NCBI GenBank assembly: GCA_009667805.1
Contig: CM019063.1
Span: 189,964,661 to 190,028,660, forward strand
Direction: 5' to 3'
From: Leptobrachium leishanense
Lineage: Eukaryota; Chordata; Amphibia; Anura; Megophryidae
Length of the DNA: 64,000 nucleotides
Below are positions 11,192 to 22,313 of the stretch, piece after piece. Made by a program: the position numbers and the translations under genes. Within the stretch, counting starts at the first letter, position 1, and each line of letters opens with the position of its first letter. The notes below the pieces were generated by a model. That model did not search any database and was not told the origin of the DNA. It was given only the letters and a program-made list of their open reading frames with translations.

Positions 11192-12150
11192 TCATGGTGG
11201 AGGAGTCGGTGAATGTCGTGGTCGACGGTTGTTTAGTGAGGTCTGAGACCATTCAGTCTCCATCCTCTGCGGCGTGAAGGGCCTCTCTCGTGGCGGGGAG
11301 GGTCTCACCTCTGCTAGGCCCAGAGCGTGAAGGAAGCGGTCAGCTCTCTGCAGATCTTCCAGTACGTGTGTAGATCCGTGATGGGATACCACAAGTTTGA
11401 ACGGGAACCCCCAGCGATATCTGATGTTATGTGCAATCAGTTGGTCCGTGATAGGTTTAAAGGAGCGGCGATTTTGTAGAGTAGTAGGAGAGAGGTCAAT
11501 AAACAGCTTCGGCATAACGTTATCAATGGATGGCGTTTGCGTTCTAGCGGCTGCGACCACCGCATCTTTTATCCCATAATAGTGGAATCTTGCGATAATA
11601 TCTCTAGGCCGGTCACCAGGTCGCGGTTTGGGTCTTAAAGCTCTATGTACCCTGTCGAATAAACAGTGTTCCGGGGGGTATCGGGTAAGAGACTGAGCAG
11701 GTACCTGTGCATAAAGTCCTGTAGGTCCGTAACATCTTCTGGAACACCTCTGAGGCGTACATTGTTCCGCCGGGACCTGTTATCCTGGTCTTCTTGTGCC
11801 CTCTGTAGTTGGCGAACTTCCTCCGTTAGAGTCTCCAGATGCTGAGCCATATCATTATATATTTTTACTGAGGTATCGTTTGCCCTCTCTAGAGCGTCCG
11901 TTCGGGCCCCCACCGCATCGATTTCGGCTCTCACTGCTACCAGACCCTCCTGTATATCCCCCTTTATGTCAGCGCGGAACGCAGAGAGTAAGCGTTCTAT
12001 GTCCCCTCTCGTGGCCGGGCCGCTGTCAGGAGAACACGAGGTGGCGGCCGCCATCTTAGGTGAGGCAGCAGGTTCAGGGCCTGGCGTGCGATCGCCAAAT
12101 AAGGGGTGAAGACGGCCCGGAGGTAAAGATTTTTTTGTTTTTGAGGGCAT
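11192..12150 (-). pseudogene. L1 copy B ORF1 protein, split by one apparent frameshift
   Basis: The first frame (12,150-11,635) begins MPSKTKKSLPPG. It has a long heptad-like helix (about residues 50-115) and DQDNRSRRNNVRLRGVPED, the RRM-domain start of L1 ORF1p. It runs out after LLPDTP at a six-G run (11,673-11,678, plus strand). The next frame continues the family sequence and contains FKPITDQLIAHNIRYRWGFPFKL, the C-terminal RNA-binding domain, ending at 11,192. Adding one base in the homopolymer would align the two frames. This is therefore either a recent one-base loss or a sequencing error. Confidence 0.88.
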
Positions 12151-12661
12151 CTCCAGGTACCTGGTGTAGTCCGGGACCCGAGGGGATCACTCAGAGCCAA
12201 GGTCGAGCGGGCTGGTTTGCAGAGTTGCTAAAGTAAGCTGGGATGAGTGCGGAGCTCCGGGATCACGCGGCCATCTTGGTTAGCCGCCGGACACGCCCCC
12301 GGGAAATTTTTTTTTAAAAAAAAAATCCCCGTAGGTGGGGAGAACTGCGCTCGACCCAGGTGCTTCTCCTCAAAGGCCGTCCCCTCTCGTTCAGCAGCAG
12401 GCGAGAGGCGCAACCTACTCTTAAGGCTTCCCCAATGGCGACGTCCTCTAGGCCGCAGAACAGCAACGGGCCAGGCCGCCGATCGGCAGGGTGACCCTAC
12501 CAGAAGAAAACCGCCAGTATCAGGTTCCCCTGACCTTCACCCATCCGGTAAACAAGGAAGTCTGTTGGGCAAACTCCAAAAGGCAGCTTTTATCACTCGT
12601 GGATCCCGGAACTCCAGAGAGATGCGGCCATTAACCTCGCTGTCCGGCTCCGCCCCCCCGA

Positions 12662-13243
12662 ATGGTCTATCTTTAACCTGCTCGCCCTACCCCGACTCAA
12701 CCCCTGTCCAGATGTCATTGATTCTGGTTGGCATTACTAGTGGCCGCAGGTAAGAAGGCCATTTTATCACAAAGAATTTCTCCCACTCCTTTTCGCATGG
12801 TGTATGAACTTATTCTTGGTTGACTGGATTGAACCTCCTCCTTACACTAGAAAATAAAATCGGGACATTTTTTCTTAAATGGTCTCCCCTAATTGCACTC
12901 CTCCGAGGACACGAGAAAAGCTCTAAGTAACATATTTTTCTGTGCTCCCTGGTATTCTTTACGAATGTTAAGGAGATCTCCACCAGTCTCCTCTACGACC
13001 ACCGACTTCACCTTGCCCATTTTCTAGCCTCTATTGACAGCGCACTCCCTGCTACTTCCCCTGCCCAAAGGCACCCCCTCGAGCTCTACCCCGGCCCTGA
13101 TTAGCAGATTACCCTCCCCTTGTTTTCCGTAACCCTCGGGTGAGGTTTTACCCCAATGCTGTATTTGTTGCCGTTTTTGTTACGCCTCGTTATTGTTCTG
13201 GAATAAGTTTCTTTGTATGCACTGTAACCAATCCAACAATATA
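12662..13243. other. Unassigned sequence between L1 and the TA element
   Basis: No gene, array or clear terminal repeat is seen. The last 100 bases are T-rich and could be the 3' UTR of some other retroelement, but nothing specific supports that. Confidence 0.4.
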
Positions 13244-13345
13244 CCGTATTTTTCGCTCCATAAGACGCACCTGACCATAAGACGCACCTAGTTTTTAGAG
13301 GAGGAAAACTGGAAAATAAATATTCTGACATCAAATAGTGTAATA

Positions 13346-14138
13346 ATGGATATTGCCCCAGCTCCTCTCATGGATATACTGCCCCAGCTCATGGATACTG
13401 CCCCCAGCTCATGGATACTGTCCCCCAGCTCATGGATACTGCCCCCAGCTTATGGATACTGCCCCCAGCTCATGAATACTGTCCCCCAGCTCATGGATAC
13501 TGCCCCCAGCTCATGGATACTGCCCCCAGCTCATGGATACTGTCCGCCAGCTCATGGATACTGTCCGCCAGCTCATAGATACTGTCCCCCAGCTCATGAT
13601 TACTGTCCCCCAGCTCATGGATACTGCCCCCAGCTCATGGATACTGTCCCCCAGCTCATGGATATGCCCCCCAGTTTATGGATATGCCCCAGTTTATGGA
13701 TATGCCCCAGCACATGGATTTGCCCCAGCACATGGATTTGCCCCCCAATTTATGGATATGCCCCCAACTTATGGATATGCCTCAGCACATGGATAATGCC
13801 CCAGCTCATGGATATTGTCCCAGCTCACTCATGAATATGCCCCAGCTCACACATGGATTTGGCCCAGCGCACTCATGGATTTGCCCCAGCTCACACATGG
13901 ATTTGCCCCAGCTCATGGATATGCCCCAGCTCGCTCATGGATATGCCCCAGCTCGCTCCTGGATATGCCCCAGCTCGCTCCTGGATATGCCCCAGCTCGC
14001 TCCTGGATATGCCCCAGCTCGCTCATGGATATGCCCCAGCTCTCACATGGATTTGCCCCAGCTAGCTCATGGATATGCCCCAGCTCGCTCATGGATATGC
14101 CCCAGCTCGCTCATGGATATGCCTCAGCAGCTCATGGA
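13346..14138. repeat. Minisatellite array, 20-22 bp units (catggatatgccccagctcg type)
   Basis: Roughly 38 units. The left part uses 20-21 bp units with atactgccccc, and the right part uses 22 bp units with atatgccccagctcgct. All share atggat and ccccagctc. Because 22 is not a multiple of three and the unit lacks stops in the plus frames, overlapping long frames arise by chance. The same unit family recurs at 42,830-44,275. Confidence 0.95.
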
Positions 14139-14352
14139 TATGCCTCAGCTCACCTGCCGCCGCCGCGTTCGTCTCCCTCTGAGCGTGCGTCCGGCGGCAG
14201 GAAGCTTGGGCACTCGCCTGGGGAGCCACGTGACCGCGATCTCGCGAGATCGCGGTCACGTGGCTCCCCCAGGCGAGTGCCCAAGCTCCTTGCCGCCGGA
14301 CGCACGCTCAGAGGGAGACGAACGCGGCAGCGGCAGGTGAGCTGGGGCATAT
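14139..14352. repeat. Near-perfect GC-rich palindrome, 107 bp arms
   Basis: The left arm (14,139-14,244) and right arm (14,245-14,352) are inverse copies with few mismatches. The centre is ctcgcgag, and each arm contains cacgtgaccgcgatc or its inverse. The outermost bases (atatgcctcagctcacctg) pair with the sequence just inside the right end. A single strand could fold into a hairpin over 100 bp long. Confidence 0.92.
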
Positions 14353-14639
14353 CATCATGGGGCATTCACTCCATAAGACACACCCACTTTTCCCCCCCAC
14401 TTTTTGGGGGGAGAAAAGTGCATCTTATGGAGCGAAAAATACGGTAGTTACATAGGCTAAAAAAAGACATGCGTCCATCAGGTTCAGCCTCTCACACAAC
14501 ACTTACTGCTGTTGATCCAAAATAAGGCAAAAAACCCCAGTCTGAAATGCTCGCCAATATGCAACAAACTGGGGGAAAATTCCTTCTTGACCCCAGAATG
14601 GTGTCAGATTTCTCCTTGGATCAAGAAGCTTTTACCCAC

Positions 14640-14843
14640 ATATTAAATATTATAACCCTTAATATTCTGTGTCTGCAGGAAGTCATCCAGTCGTTTTTTA
14701 AAAGTCTGTACAGTCTCTGACCCAACCACCTGAACAGGCAGAGAATTCCACAGCTTTATTGTTCTCACCGTAAAATAAGCCTTCCTATGCTTTAGGCTGA
14801 ATTTCCTTTTGTCCAGTCTAAATGGGTGACCTATAACTACCAT
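14640..14843 (-). pseudogene. C-terminal end of a CR1/L2-type LINE ORF2
   Basis: The frame reads FRLDKRKFSLKHRKAYFTVR, then LWNSLPVQVVGSETVQTFKK, then RLDDFL. The W-N-S-L-P block followed by a Phe-Lys helix is the standard C-terminal end of CR1/L2/Rex-group reverse transcriptase proteins. It is cut by the Penelope-like insertion at its N-terminal side and cannot function. Confidence 0.8.
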
Positions 14844-16667
14844 AAAGGAAAAGCGTAACTGTATTGTACCAGGAAAAAATTGTATTATATAAGATTGAAA
14901 AGATCATGAGAGACCTAAGGGTTTCCCCCTAAAGAAGTAATGAAATACAATTATTCTGAAAGAATCAGAATACTGGTGTCTCCCAGAGACCAATGTAAAA
15001 TAAAACTTTTAATAAGGAATTTAAAAAAATTATGATTGGCAATCTTGAAAACATAAATGAACAATGGAGTGTGAAGTGCTCAATAACAAAAAAAACCTGA
15101 ATAAAAACAACAATTGGTGGTTGTCTTGCAGCAATTAATGAAAATTGAAAACCCATTCAACAAGTGACTTTCAAGAGTCACCTCAATTGATGGTTATTGT
15201 GGCAGATTAGACCTGTATTTCTATCTATATAAGGGTCTGCCTGTATATATGTGTCTATCTGCCGGTTCATACATATCTCCTCCATATGGAGTATATTCAT
15301 ATTTGTGTCTGGCCATTTGGTAAGTGAAGCCCTGTGTTCACAGCTGAAATGTAATCAAAATGTTTAGCTTTCTCCCTTGGGGGGAGGATATAACACGTAG
15401 CTGTAAAAAGGGGATTTCTTTGTACACTAACCTAGAAAATCACACCTTAGCAGCCAGGTCGGCCCCAAGAGAGCTGGACCCAATCTTCAAAGACAGGAAG
15501 CACATCCTTGATCTCTAAGGGGGGTCTGGAGGGAAGAGGGACGCATTTAGGCAATTAAAGATTAACGACGAAGTGCACTGGGCATGCTCCAGAGATGGGC
15601 ATTCTGGGAATTGTAGGCAAAGGCTCTGCCAGCTAGGAGGCTGGACTTAGAAAAAGGCAGCCCTATATATATTCCGAATCAAGCATGGCTCAGGGCTGAT
15701 CACTTGGGGTTCCTTCTAAAGAGGACTGATCTGTCCATGCTCTATTTCCAGATCCCAGGAGGCACCGATGCCAGCAACTGATTAGTCCGTCATAAGTAAG
15801 GCTCTGTTATTAACCCTTTTTTTTCGTTTGCTGTGTATTGTATAAGTAATTGATTTATTCTAGTTATGATTTTTTTATGTAACCAAGCACTGTGATTTTT
15901 CTATCATAAATAAACAAAAAGTATTTAAGTTTTGACTCTGGCTGATGAAATCCACGCTAACTAAGAGATTGGGAGTATTGCTATTTGCCTTAAGCTCGGT
16001 TATATATAAGAAATTGCGTGTTGCGGTCGTCAGGAAACGGCAGGGAATTGTGAGATCCATAGTCACTGTCAGAGTCTAGGATAGTGCGGTTGCTAAGCCC
16101 TGCGTCTCCTGTTGTGACGCGCGTAGTGTCCATGAGGACTGGTGGCAGCGTTACTAATAGAATAAGAAAGTGAGTTCCAGGATTGTGAGAGACGTAGTGA
16201 GTACGTGCTTCAGGAGAAGACTTGTGCTGCGTTGCAATCCTGGGATCAGTATATCACGCTCTACGTGCCTGTTGTGAGAGGTAGTGTGGCCGGGACGGGT
16301 AGAGAAGTGCACGTAATTATCTGGGTCTAGGATAGATAGTGCACGGCTTAACCCAGCATCTTTGCGCAGCAGCGCGCGTAGTTGGGTCGTGACAGTTATT
16401 ACCGAAAAGAATTGTCAATAAGGCATGGTATATACGCTGCAGAAACACCATAAAAAGCAGCAGGATCAGGGATACACTTTATCCACAATATTCAGCTAAA
16501 TTATCCCAGTTTTTTCATAGTGGTGTAACCAGTTATTTCATCACAAACCCCAAGAATATAACAGGGTTCCTGAAAACGGAATAGGAATATGTGGTTTGTA
16601 GGTGGAGAGTCCCTGCCTGCTGCAGCACTCGACGCGCGTTTCGCCAGGAATGGCTCGTCAGGAGTGC
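14833..16667 (-). mobile_element. Penelope-like non-autonomous insertion (hammerhead-bearing), itself split by a solo LTR
   Basis: A perfect 14 bp target duplication brackets this segment. Removing the inner LTR (15,198-16,394) leaves about 630 bases of non-coding sequence. The right edge, the 5' end in minus orientation, is exactly a hammerhead ribozyme. Penelope-like elements are known to carry hammerhead ribozymes in their terminal repeat (pLTR), so this is read as a solo pLTR or retrozyme-like derivative. There is no protein gene. Assignment to Penelope rests on the ribozyme architecture and the duplication length. Confidence 0.7.
15198..16394 (+). mobile_element. Solo LTR, 1,197 bp, 5 bp target duplication
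   Basis: It starts TGTGGCAGA and ends TCGTGACA, with gttat at 15,193-15,197 and 16,395-16,399. It contains a TATA-like tatatata near 15,665 and aataaa near 15,908, both in plus orientation and in the order expected for U3-R-U5. No internal genes remain, as expected after LTR-LTR recombination. It could come from a retrovirus-like or another LTR element; which one cannot be told. Confidence 0.8.
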
Positions 16668-16668
16668 T
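16624..16668 (-). ncRNA. Hammerhead ribozyme, type I, Penelope/retrozyme style
   Basis: On the minus strand all hammerhead core positions are present. Stem I is AGCACTC pairing with GAGTGCT (7 of 7). Core box 1 is CTGACGA (CUGANGA). Stem II is GCCA-TTCC-TGGC with the conserved G-C closing pair. Core box 2 is GAAA. A minimal stem III follows (CGCGCG), then the cleavage triplet GTC. A very short stem III is typical of hammerheads in Penelope-like elements and retrozymes. The predicted cleavage is 3' of the C of GTC. The ribozyme lies exactly at the edge of the 14 bp target duplication. Activity is inferred from structure only. Confidence 0.92.
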
Positions 16669-16979
16669 AAATGGGTGACCTCGTGTCCTGTGTATAGTCC
16701 TGTTAATGAATAGGTTTCCAGACAATGGTTTATAATGGCCCGTATATATTTATATAAGGTTATCAGATCCCCTCTAAGGCGCAGTTTCTCTAAACTAAAC
16801 ATATTTTCAAAAAAAAAATGGATTCTCTTTGATTTTGCCAAGTATACTGCTGTAAAAGTTTTTTCTTAAACAAAAAAGCACATCTGAATTATTAGCCTTA
16901 CCCTAAATAACCCTTTCAGATCTACATGTCATTAAGTTTAAATTTTGCTTACATTATGTTATCAAACCTTAGTCTACAG

Positions 16980-17115
16980 CAGGGATGTCAAACTCCAGCC
17001 CTCCAAATGTTGATGACCTACAATTCCCAGAACACTTTGAATGTAGTAGATGACAAGATGATCATAGGACTTGAATTTCAGCAGAATCTGGGGGCCCAGA
17101 GTTTGACAGCTACAG
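16980..17115. mobile_element. Short inverted-repeat miniature element
   Basis: The left end is cagggatgtcaaactccag and the right end contains cagagtttgacagctacag, an imperfect inverse. A related but more diverged copy may lie at 29,938-30,053. There is no coding capacity. A target duplication is not clear, so the superfamily is left open (a hAT-type element is possible). Confidence 0.45.
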
Positions 17116-17689
17116 TTTATAAAGCAAGAACCACTAAAAAGTTTCAGGTTAGTAATATCTGATGGCAGAAGAATATCACATGGGGATATCAGAGAAATAG
17201 GTTTCCTGTATTGCTGTGATATCCGCCATCGGCCAAGAACGCATAGTTTTTGTTTTCCAAACTTAGGAGTCACAGAGAATGGATAGTCCATCCTGGCTGC
17301 CAACCACTTTTTATCATATTCCAAGGTTTGTGGATAAGGGTTTAGAAAGGTAAATGGAGACACAAACACACAACAATGCCAAATGATGAAAAGGGAGCCC
17401 TAACTGATCTTTCAGAGATTGAAGTGAATTTCGCCAATGCACACAACTCTCCAAAGAAGTGTGCGCTTAGGGTAATTAACTCCTCACTTCCCGCAGTCCC
17501 TGACCTACTAGGCCAAAATGAAAATTAATCAAAATGGATTTCCTGGTGAATAAGATCACAACTAAGAAAAAAACCACTCATTTTCAAATAATCCATTTCA
17601 TTTTAACAATCATAAAAGGAAACCTCTAACTGCAATCAATACTACACACAGTATGACAAGAATTGTTGTAAAAAGAGGAACGTAACTCA
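17116..17689. other. Unassigned sequence
   Basis: Roughly 570 AT-rich bases between two miniature elements. One minus-strand frame of about 130 codons crosses part of it, but it runs into the miniature element and has no recognisable motif. No gene is called. Confidence 0.4.
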
Positions 17690-18494
17690 CAGGGTTATTC
17701 AGAGAGCACCGAAATGTCACCAACATTTCGGTGCTCTATGATTCGCCACAATTCGGCGAGTCCAATTTGCTGACCCTGCGGTGAATTAAGCAATCACCAC
17801 AGGGTCCCCGAATTGCAGCGAACTGGTCGCCAAACCCTGCCGGCAACAAGCTGGATAACCGGCACCAACCCACTGGCCGCCGCCGCCAAACCGCTGGATA
17901 GCCAGGGCCCCCATCATGCCTGACAGTCGCTGCAAACCCGCCGAACACGGCGCCTGACCAGCCAGAGAGAAAAGCCGACAAGCTGCCGGACAGGTTAAAA
18001 AAAAAAAAAAAAAGTGCCAAATTTCAAACGTTGGACGAAAATGTCTGGAATTTACATATAAGGTCCTATGACTAATAATAAAAAGGTTGATTATAGAAAA
18101 ACGAAAAACCGCTATTAAAAAAAAATTGCCGAAAAAATCCTAAAGAAAATCAGAGACTTTTTGCTGCAGATTAAAGGAATAAATGGCTTGATATTGTATA
18201 GAAACGGGAATATTTTTAACATTGAAACCTATGGGATTTGCAGGATTAAACCTGCCGAATGAAACCACCGAACATCAGGGCATTTAGACAACTTTTCACT
18301 GCTGTTTGGTGTCCTGTGAATAGATGTTGACTTTCTCTGCCGCCAAACAGCATTGAATTTCGCTGGCAATTCACCAAAATTTAGCAAACTGCCTTCTTTG
18401 AGAATAGCCGAATGGCCACGAAATTGCACCGTATGGGGAAATTCATTGTTCGATGCATTTTCAGGGCAACTTCGGATCTCTGTGACTAACCCCT
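17690..18494. mobile_element. CAGGGTTATTC-family miniature transposon, copy 1
   Basis: The left end is cagggttattcagagagc, followed at once by a hairpin (caccgaaatgtc...catttcggtg, 17,706-17,735). The right end degrades to gactaacccct. The body has the AATTGCACC and CAATTCGCC motifs seen in the copies at 34,829, 40,461 and 52,898, in inverse orientation. A 14-base A run lies at 17,999-18,013. No transposase is seen. Confidence 0.7.
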
Positions 18495-18620
18495 CTAGTC
18501 TAAAGCCCTAATAAAATGTAACATATAAGAAGACAAATACATGGGATGAAATGATGTAAACTATATCACAGCCTTCATTTAAGCCCTTCGGATGCAAAGT
18601 GAATAGAATGAATCTCCTGT

Positions 18621-19218
18621 TGTCATGGTATAACGCAAACCAGGGACAGGACCTACGGATGCAGAGATGGAAAACCAGTCCAGTAGTACAATAGGATAGT
18701 CAAGAGTATGCCAAAGGTCGGGAAATCGGAGAGTAGAATAAACGAGTGTGCAAGCCAGTAGTCCGGATAACAGAAGACAGCATAGTCTGGGTGCTAGCTA
18801 AGGTCGGTAACGGGGTAAGTCACAGAAGAAGCACACTTTAACAACAGGGAAAGCACTCAACTATCCAGCAAGGATATTTTATAGACTGATCTTTTATAGT
18901 GAAGTCAGTGTTTGAGACCTCCTAATTTCAGGTGTTTGGTGTTTGCCCAGGGTGGATCTGGCATACTCACATCTATGTTCCACCCTCCCGACATGCGGAG
19001 GACAGAGTAGAGGAACACCAGGCTGCGCCAGAGCCGCTGAGCCTGCAAGGCAGTCTGGGCATCCTGGGCCCTCCTCAACGCCGGGAGATACTGAGGCAAC
19101 CTGCGATGGGGGAGAGACAGAGGAGGACCACCCAAGGGAGCACGATCCGGGACCATGAGGCCACGCCAGACACCTGCAACGACCCGCAACGCAGGCTGGT
19201 GAGTGGGACGAGGTGACA
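18621..19218 (-). repeat. 3' LTR of the gypsy provirus
   Basis: It is bounded by TGTCATGG and GGTGACA on the plus strand. A purine-rich tract (ccttggggggttc on the minus strand, 19,219-19,231) precedes it and serves as the polypurine tract that primes plus-strand synthesis. It is close in length to the other LTR (598 versus 632 bp). Confidence 0.9.
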
Positions 19219-19261
19219 GAACCCCCCAAGGCGCAACCTCTGGAGGTGCCGAGGATCCGGT

Positions 19262-20960
19262 TTGGCAGGGAAGGAGCAGTGGAATAAACCCCCGAAGAGG
19301 TTTCCCATGAGTCCTCATCAGGACCTTACAAGATATTCAAGCACCCCGCGGTGCCGAGAGTCGAGAACGGCCTCCACCACATACTCCTCGGTACTGTCAA
19401 CAAGAACAGGAGGAGGAGGAGCAACCAACCTGCCGGGGAAAAGGATTATCACGTGGTTTAAGAAGGGAAACTTGAACCACAGGATGGAATGAGTAACGGG
19501 ATGGGAGACGAAGACTGACAGCCACAGTATTGACGTGTCGCTCAACAACAAATGGGTCTATGTAGCGGGGGCCGAGTTTACGTGAAGGACAAGAGAGGTG
19601 GAGAAATGAGTGGACAGTCACACTCTATGGCCAGGGGCAAACAATGAGGAAGTAGAACATAATCTATCTGCATGTTGTTTGTACTTATGTTGGGAGTGTT
19701 GCAGTGCCTCCCAAGCATTAGATAGACTGTCTGCGAGAAGGCGGAGACGTGTAGCAGCATTGGGAACAGACACAATGGAGGATGATAGCCATAGGGGAGG
19801 AAAAAGTAGTTGATTCAAGATTACGTGAGTTATAGGCAAACTCTGCCACTGGGATGGATTCATTGTTGATAGGAAGAATAACATCGTAGATAAGTGTCAA
19901 GTGTCTGATTAGTCCATTCTGTCGGTCCATTGGATTGTGGGTGGTAAGAGGTGGATAAATCGACTGATATCTTAAGGGAGGAGCAGAATGGCTTCCAGAA
20001 ATGTGACGTAAATTGGGTACCCCTATCAGTGATTATGGTAGAGGGTATACTACGCAATCGGAATACTTGAGCGATGAATAGCGTTGTGGTTTCTTTGGCT
20101 ATGGGAATGATTAGGGATGGTACAAAATGAGCTAGTTTGTCAAGGCGATCTACTATCACCATGATGCAGGTATGTCCTTTAGAGGGAGGAAGATCCACTA
20201 TTACACCCTGGTCTCACATTACAGTGGGCTTATCAGGCACTGGAAGAGGCTGTTTTAACCTTACAGGTTTCTGTGGTAAGGTCTTGGTCCTTGTGCAAAC
20301 GTTCTAAGATCTCAAATAATCCCGAACATCCTGTGAGAGCGAGGGCCACCAGAAGTGACGGGAAACCAGTTTCAACGTCTTCATCCTTTGGGTGCGACTA
20401 GCTAAAGGGGAATCAGGACATTGTTGCAATACATGAAGTCGTTTCTCTTCAGGTACCAGAATGCGGTCGATAGGTGTTCTGGATGAAATGGTTGATTGAG
20501 TTCTGGTTTGTTCAAGGTCTTGGAGTAGTCGAGGTGGCAGAGAGGAAGTGATGTTTCTGAAGGACGGTTTCTTCTATCTTCTCCTTTCTGGGGTGTTCAT
20601 CATGGAGATGAGACAAGGCATCAGCGTTGCCATTTTTTGATCCAGGGTGGAATGGGAGATGGAAATGAAAACGGGAAAAGAAGAGAGCCCATCTGGCTTG
20701 TCTAGGATGTAGGCATTTCGCTGTCTTCAAATATTCGAGGTTCTTATGGTACGTGTATATAATTATGGGGTCTGTGCACCCCTCCAGGATATGTCTCCAC
20801 TCTTCGAGGGTTTGCTTAATGGCCAGCAATTCTTTATCTCCGATATCGTAATTACACTCAGCTGAACTAATTTTCTTGGAGAGGAAGGCTATAGGATGTA
20901 ATTTATTGGTTTTTGGAAAACGCTGGGAGAGAACAGCTCCAGTGGTTCTATCAGAGGCAT
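19262..20960 (-). pseudogene. Gypsy pol C-terminal part: RNase H, integrase, chromodomain
   Basis: In minus order: the RNase H start [14 protein letters not shown] near 20,950-20,910, then [17 protein letters not shown] (20,829 down). Integrase includes SRHFWWPSLSQDVRDY near 20,330, a first catalytic-region segment DLPPSKGH and VIVDRL, then ITDRGTQFTSHFW and YHPQSNGPTE (19,860-20,198), which hold the second Asp and Glu of the DDE triad. An integrase C-terminal part follows. A chromodomain remnant, EEYVVEAVLDSR and LEYLV, ends at about 19,320. The frame is broken several times. The chromodomain is the hallmark of chromoviruses and is thought to steer integration to marked chromatin. Tc1 is inserted in a valine codon just before DAS. 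Confidence 0.9.
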
Positions 20961-21146
20961 CTACAGTTGCAAGAAAAGGTATGTGAACCCTTTGGGATTA
21001 CAACAATTCAACAAGTCACAACAATTTGAAAAACACAGTCTGCTTAAAATAATACAACACAAACATTATATGTTTTCATGTTTTTATTGAGCAGAACATG
21101 TAAACATTCACAGTGCAGGGTGGAAAAAGTATGTGAACCTTTGGAC

Positions 21147-22299
<1,153 letters not shown>

Positions 22300-22313
22300 T
22301 TTCTCCCCCTTCT

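Larger units (their letters stand above)
6345..12315 (-). mobile_element. Tx1/L1-type LINE copy B, nearly full length, inserted in copy A
   Basis: Minus-strand order is a short 5' UTR (12,151-12,300), ORF1 (12,150-11,192), spacer, complete ORF2 (10,470-6,691), 3' UTR, AATAAA, and an A tail seen as 15 T at 6,351-6,365. The 15-base sequence gggaaattttttttt occurs at 6,345-6,359 and again at 12,301-12,315, consistent with a target-site duplication. Its poly-T part overlaps the tail, so the exact length is uncertain. The element sits inside the 5' UTR of an older relative. ORF2 is uninterrupted, which implies a young insertion. Confidence 0.88.
1..12661 (-). mobile_element. Tx1/L1-type LINE copy A, interrupted by copy B
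   Basis: This is an old non-LTR retrotransposon lying on the minus strand. ORF2 remnants lie at 1-3,262, ORF1 remnants at about 3,850-4,669, and a long 5' UTR follows from 4,670 to 6,344. The UTR appears to resume at 12,316 after copy B and to end near 12,661, where the plus strand reads gcggccatt followed by gtccggctccgcccc. That closely resembles the 5' terminus of copy B near 12,270-12,300. The 3' end lies beyond base 1. Reading frames are broken by frameshifts. The outer 5' boundary is inferred from similarity to B, so it is less certain than the coding parts. Confidence 0.75.
13244..14444. mobile_element. Non-autonomous inverted-repeat transposon with TA duplication, filled by a minisatellite
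   Basis: The left end reads ccgtatttttcgctccataa and the right end is its inverse (ttatggagcgaaaaatacgg). Both are flanked by TA (13,242-13,243 and 14,445-14,446). There is no transposase. The interior is a minisatellite (13,346-14,138) followed by a long GC-rich hairpin. The right flank touches the 3' end of a LINE relic. The TA duplication fits Tc1/mariner-type or similar transposition; the superfamily cannot be fixed from the termini alone. Confidence 0.85.
14447..16862 (-). mobile_element. CR1/L2/Rex1-type LINE relic, split by a Penelope-like insertion
   Basis: Two pieces of one minus-strand LINE are seen. The upstream piece (16,668-16,862) encodes LRLRGDLITLYKYI. The downstream piece (14,447-14,832) encodes IGHPFRLDKRKFSLKHRKAY and VRTIKLWNSLPVQVV, the conserved C-terminus after the reverse transcriptase. 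Between them is an insertion flanked by the 14-base repeat taaatgggtgacct (14,819-14,832 and 16,668-16,681). The 5' part of the LINE is missing. Confidence 0.82.

Noticed and set aside
13346..14447. Long frames at 13.3-14.4 kb as a coding gene
   Set aside because: Same reason: minisatellite plus a GC-rich palindrome produce open frames on both strands.
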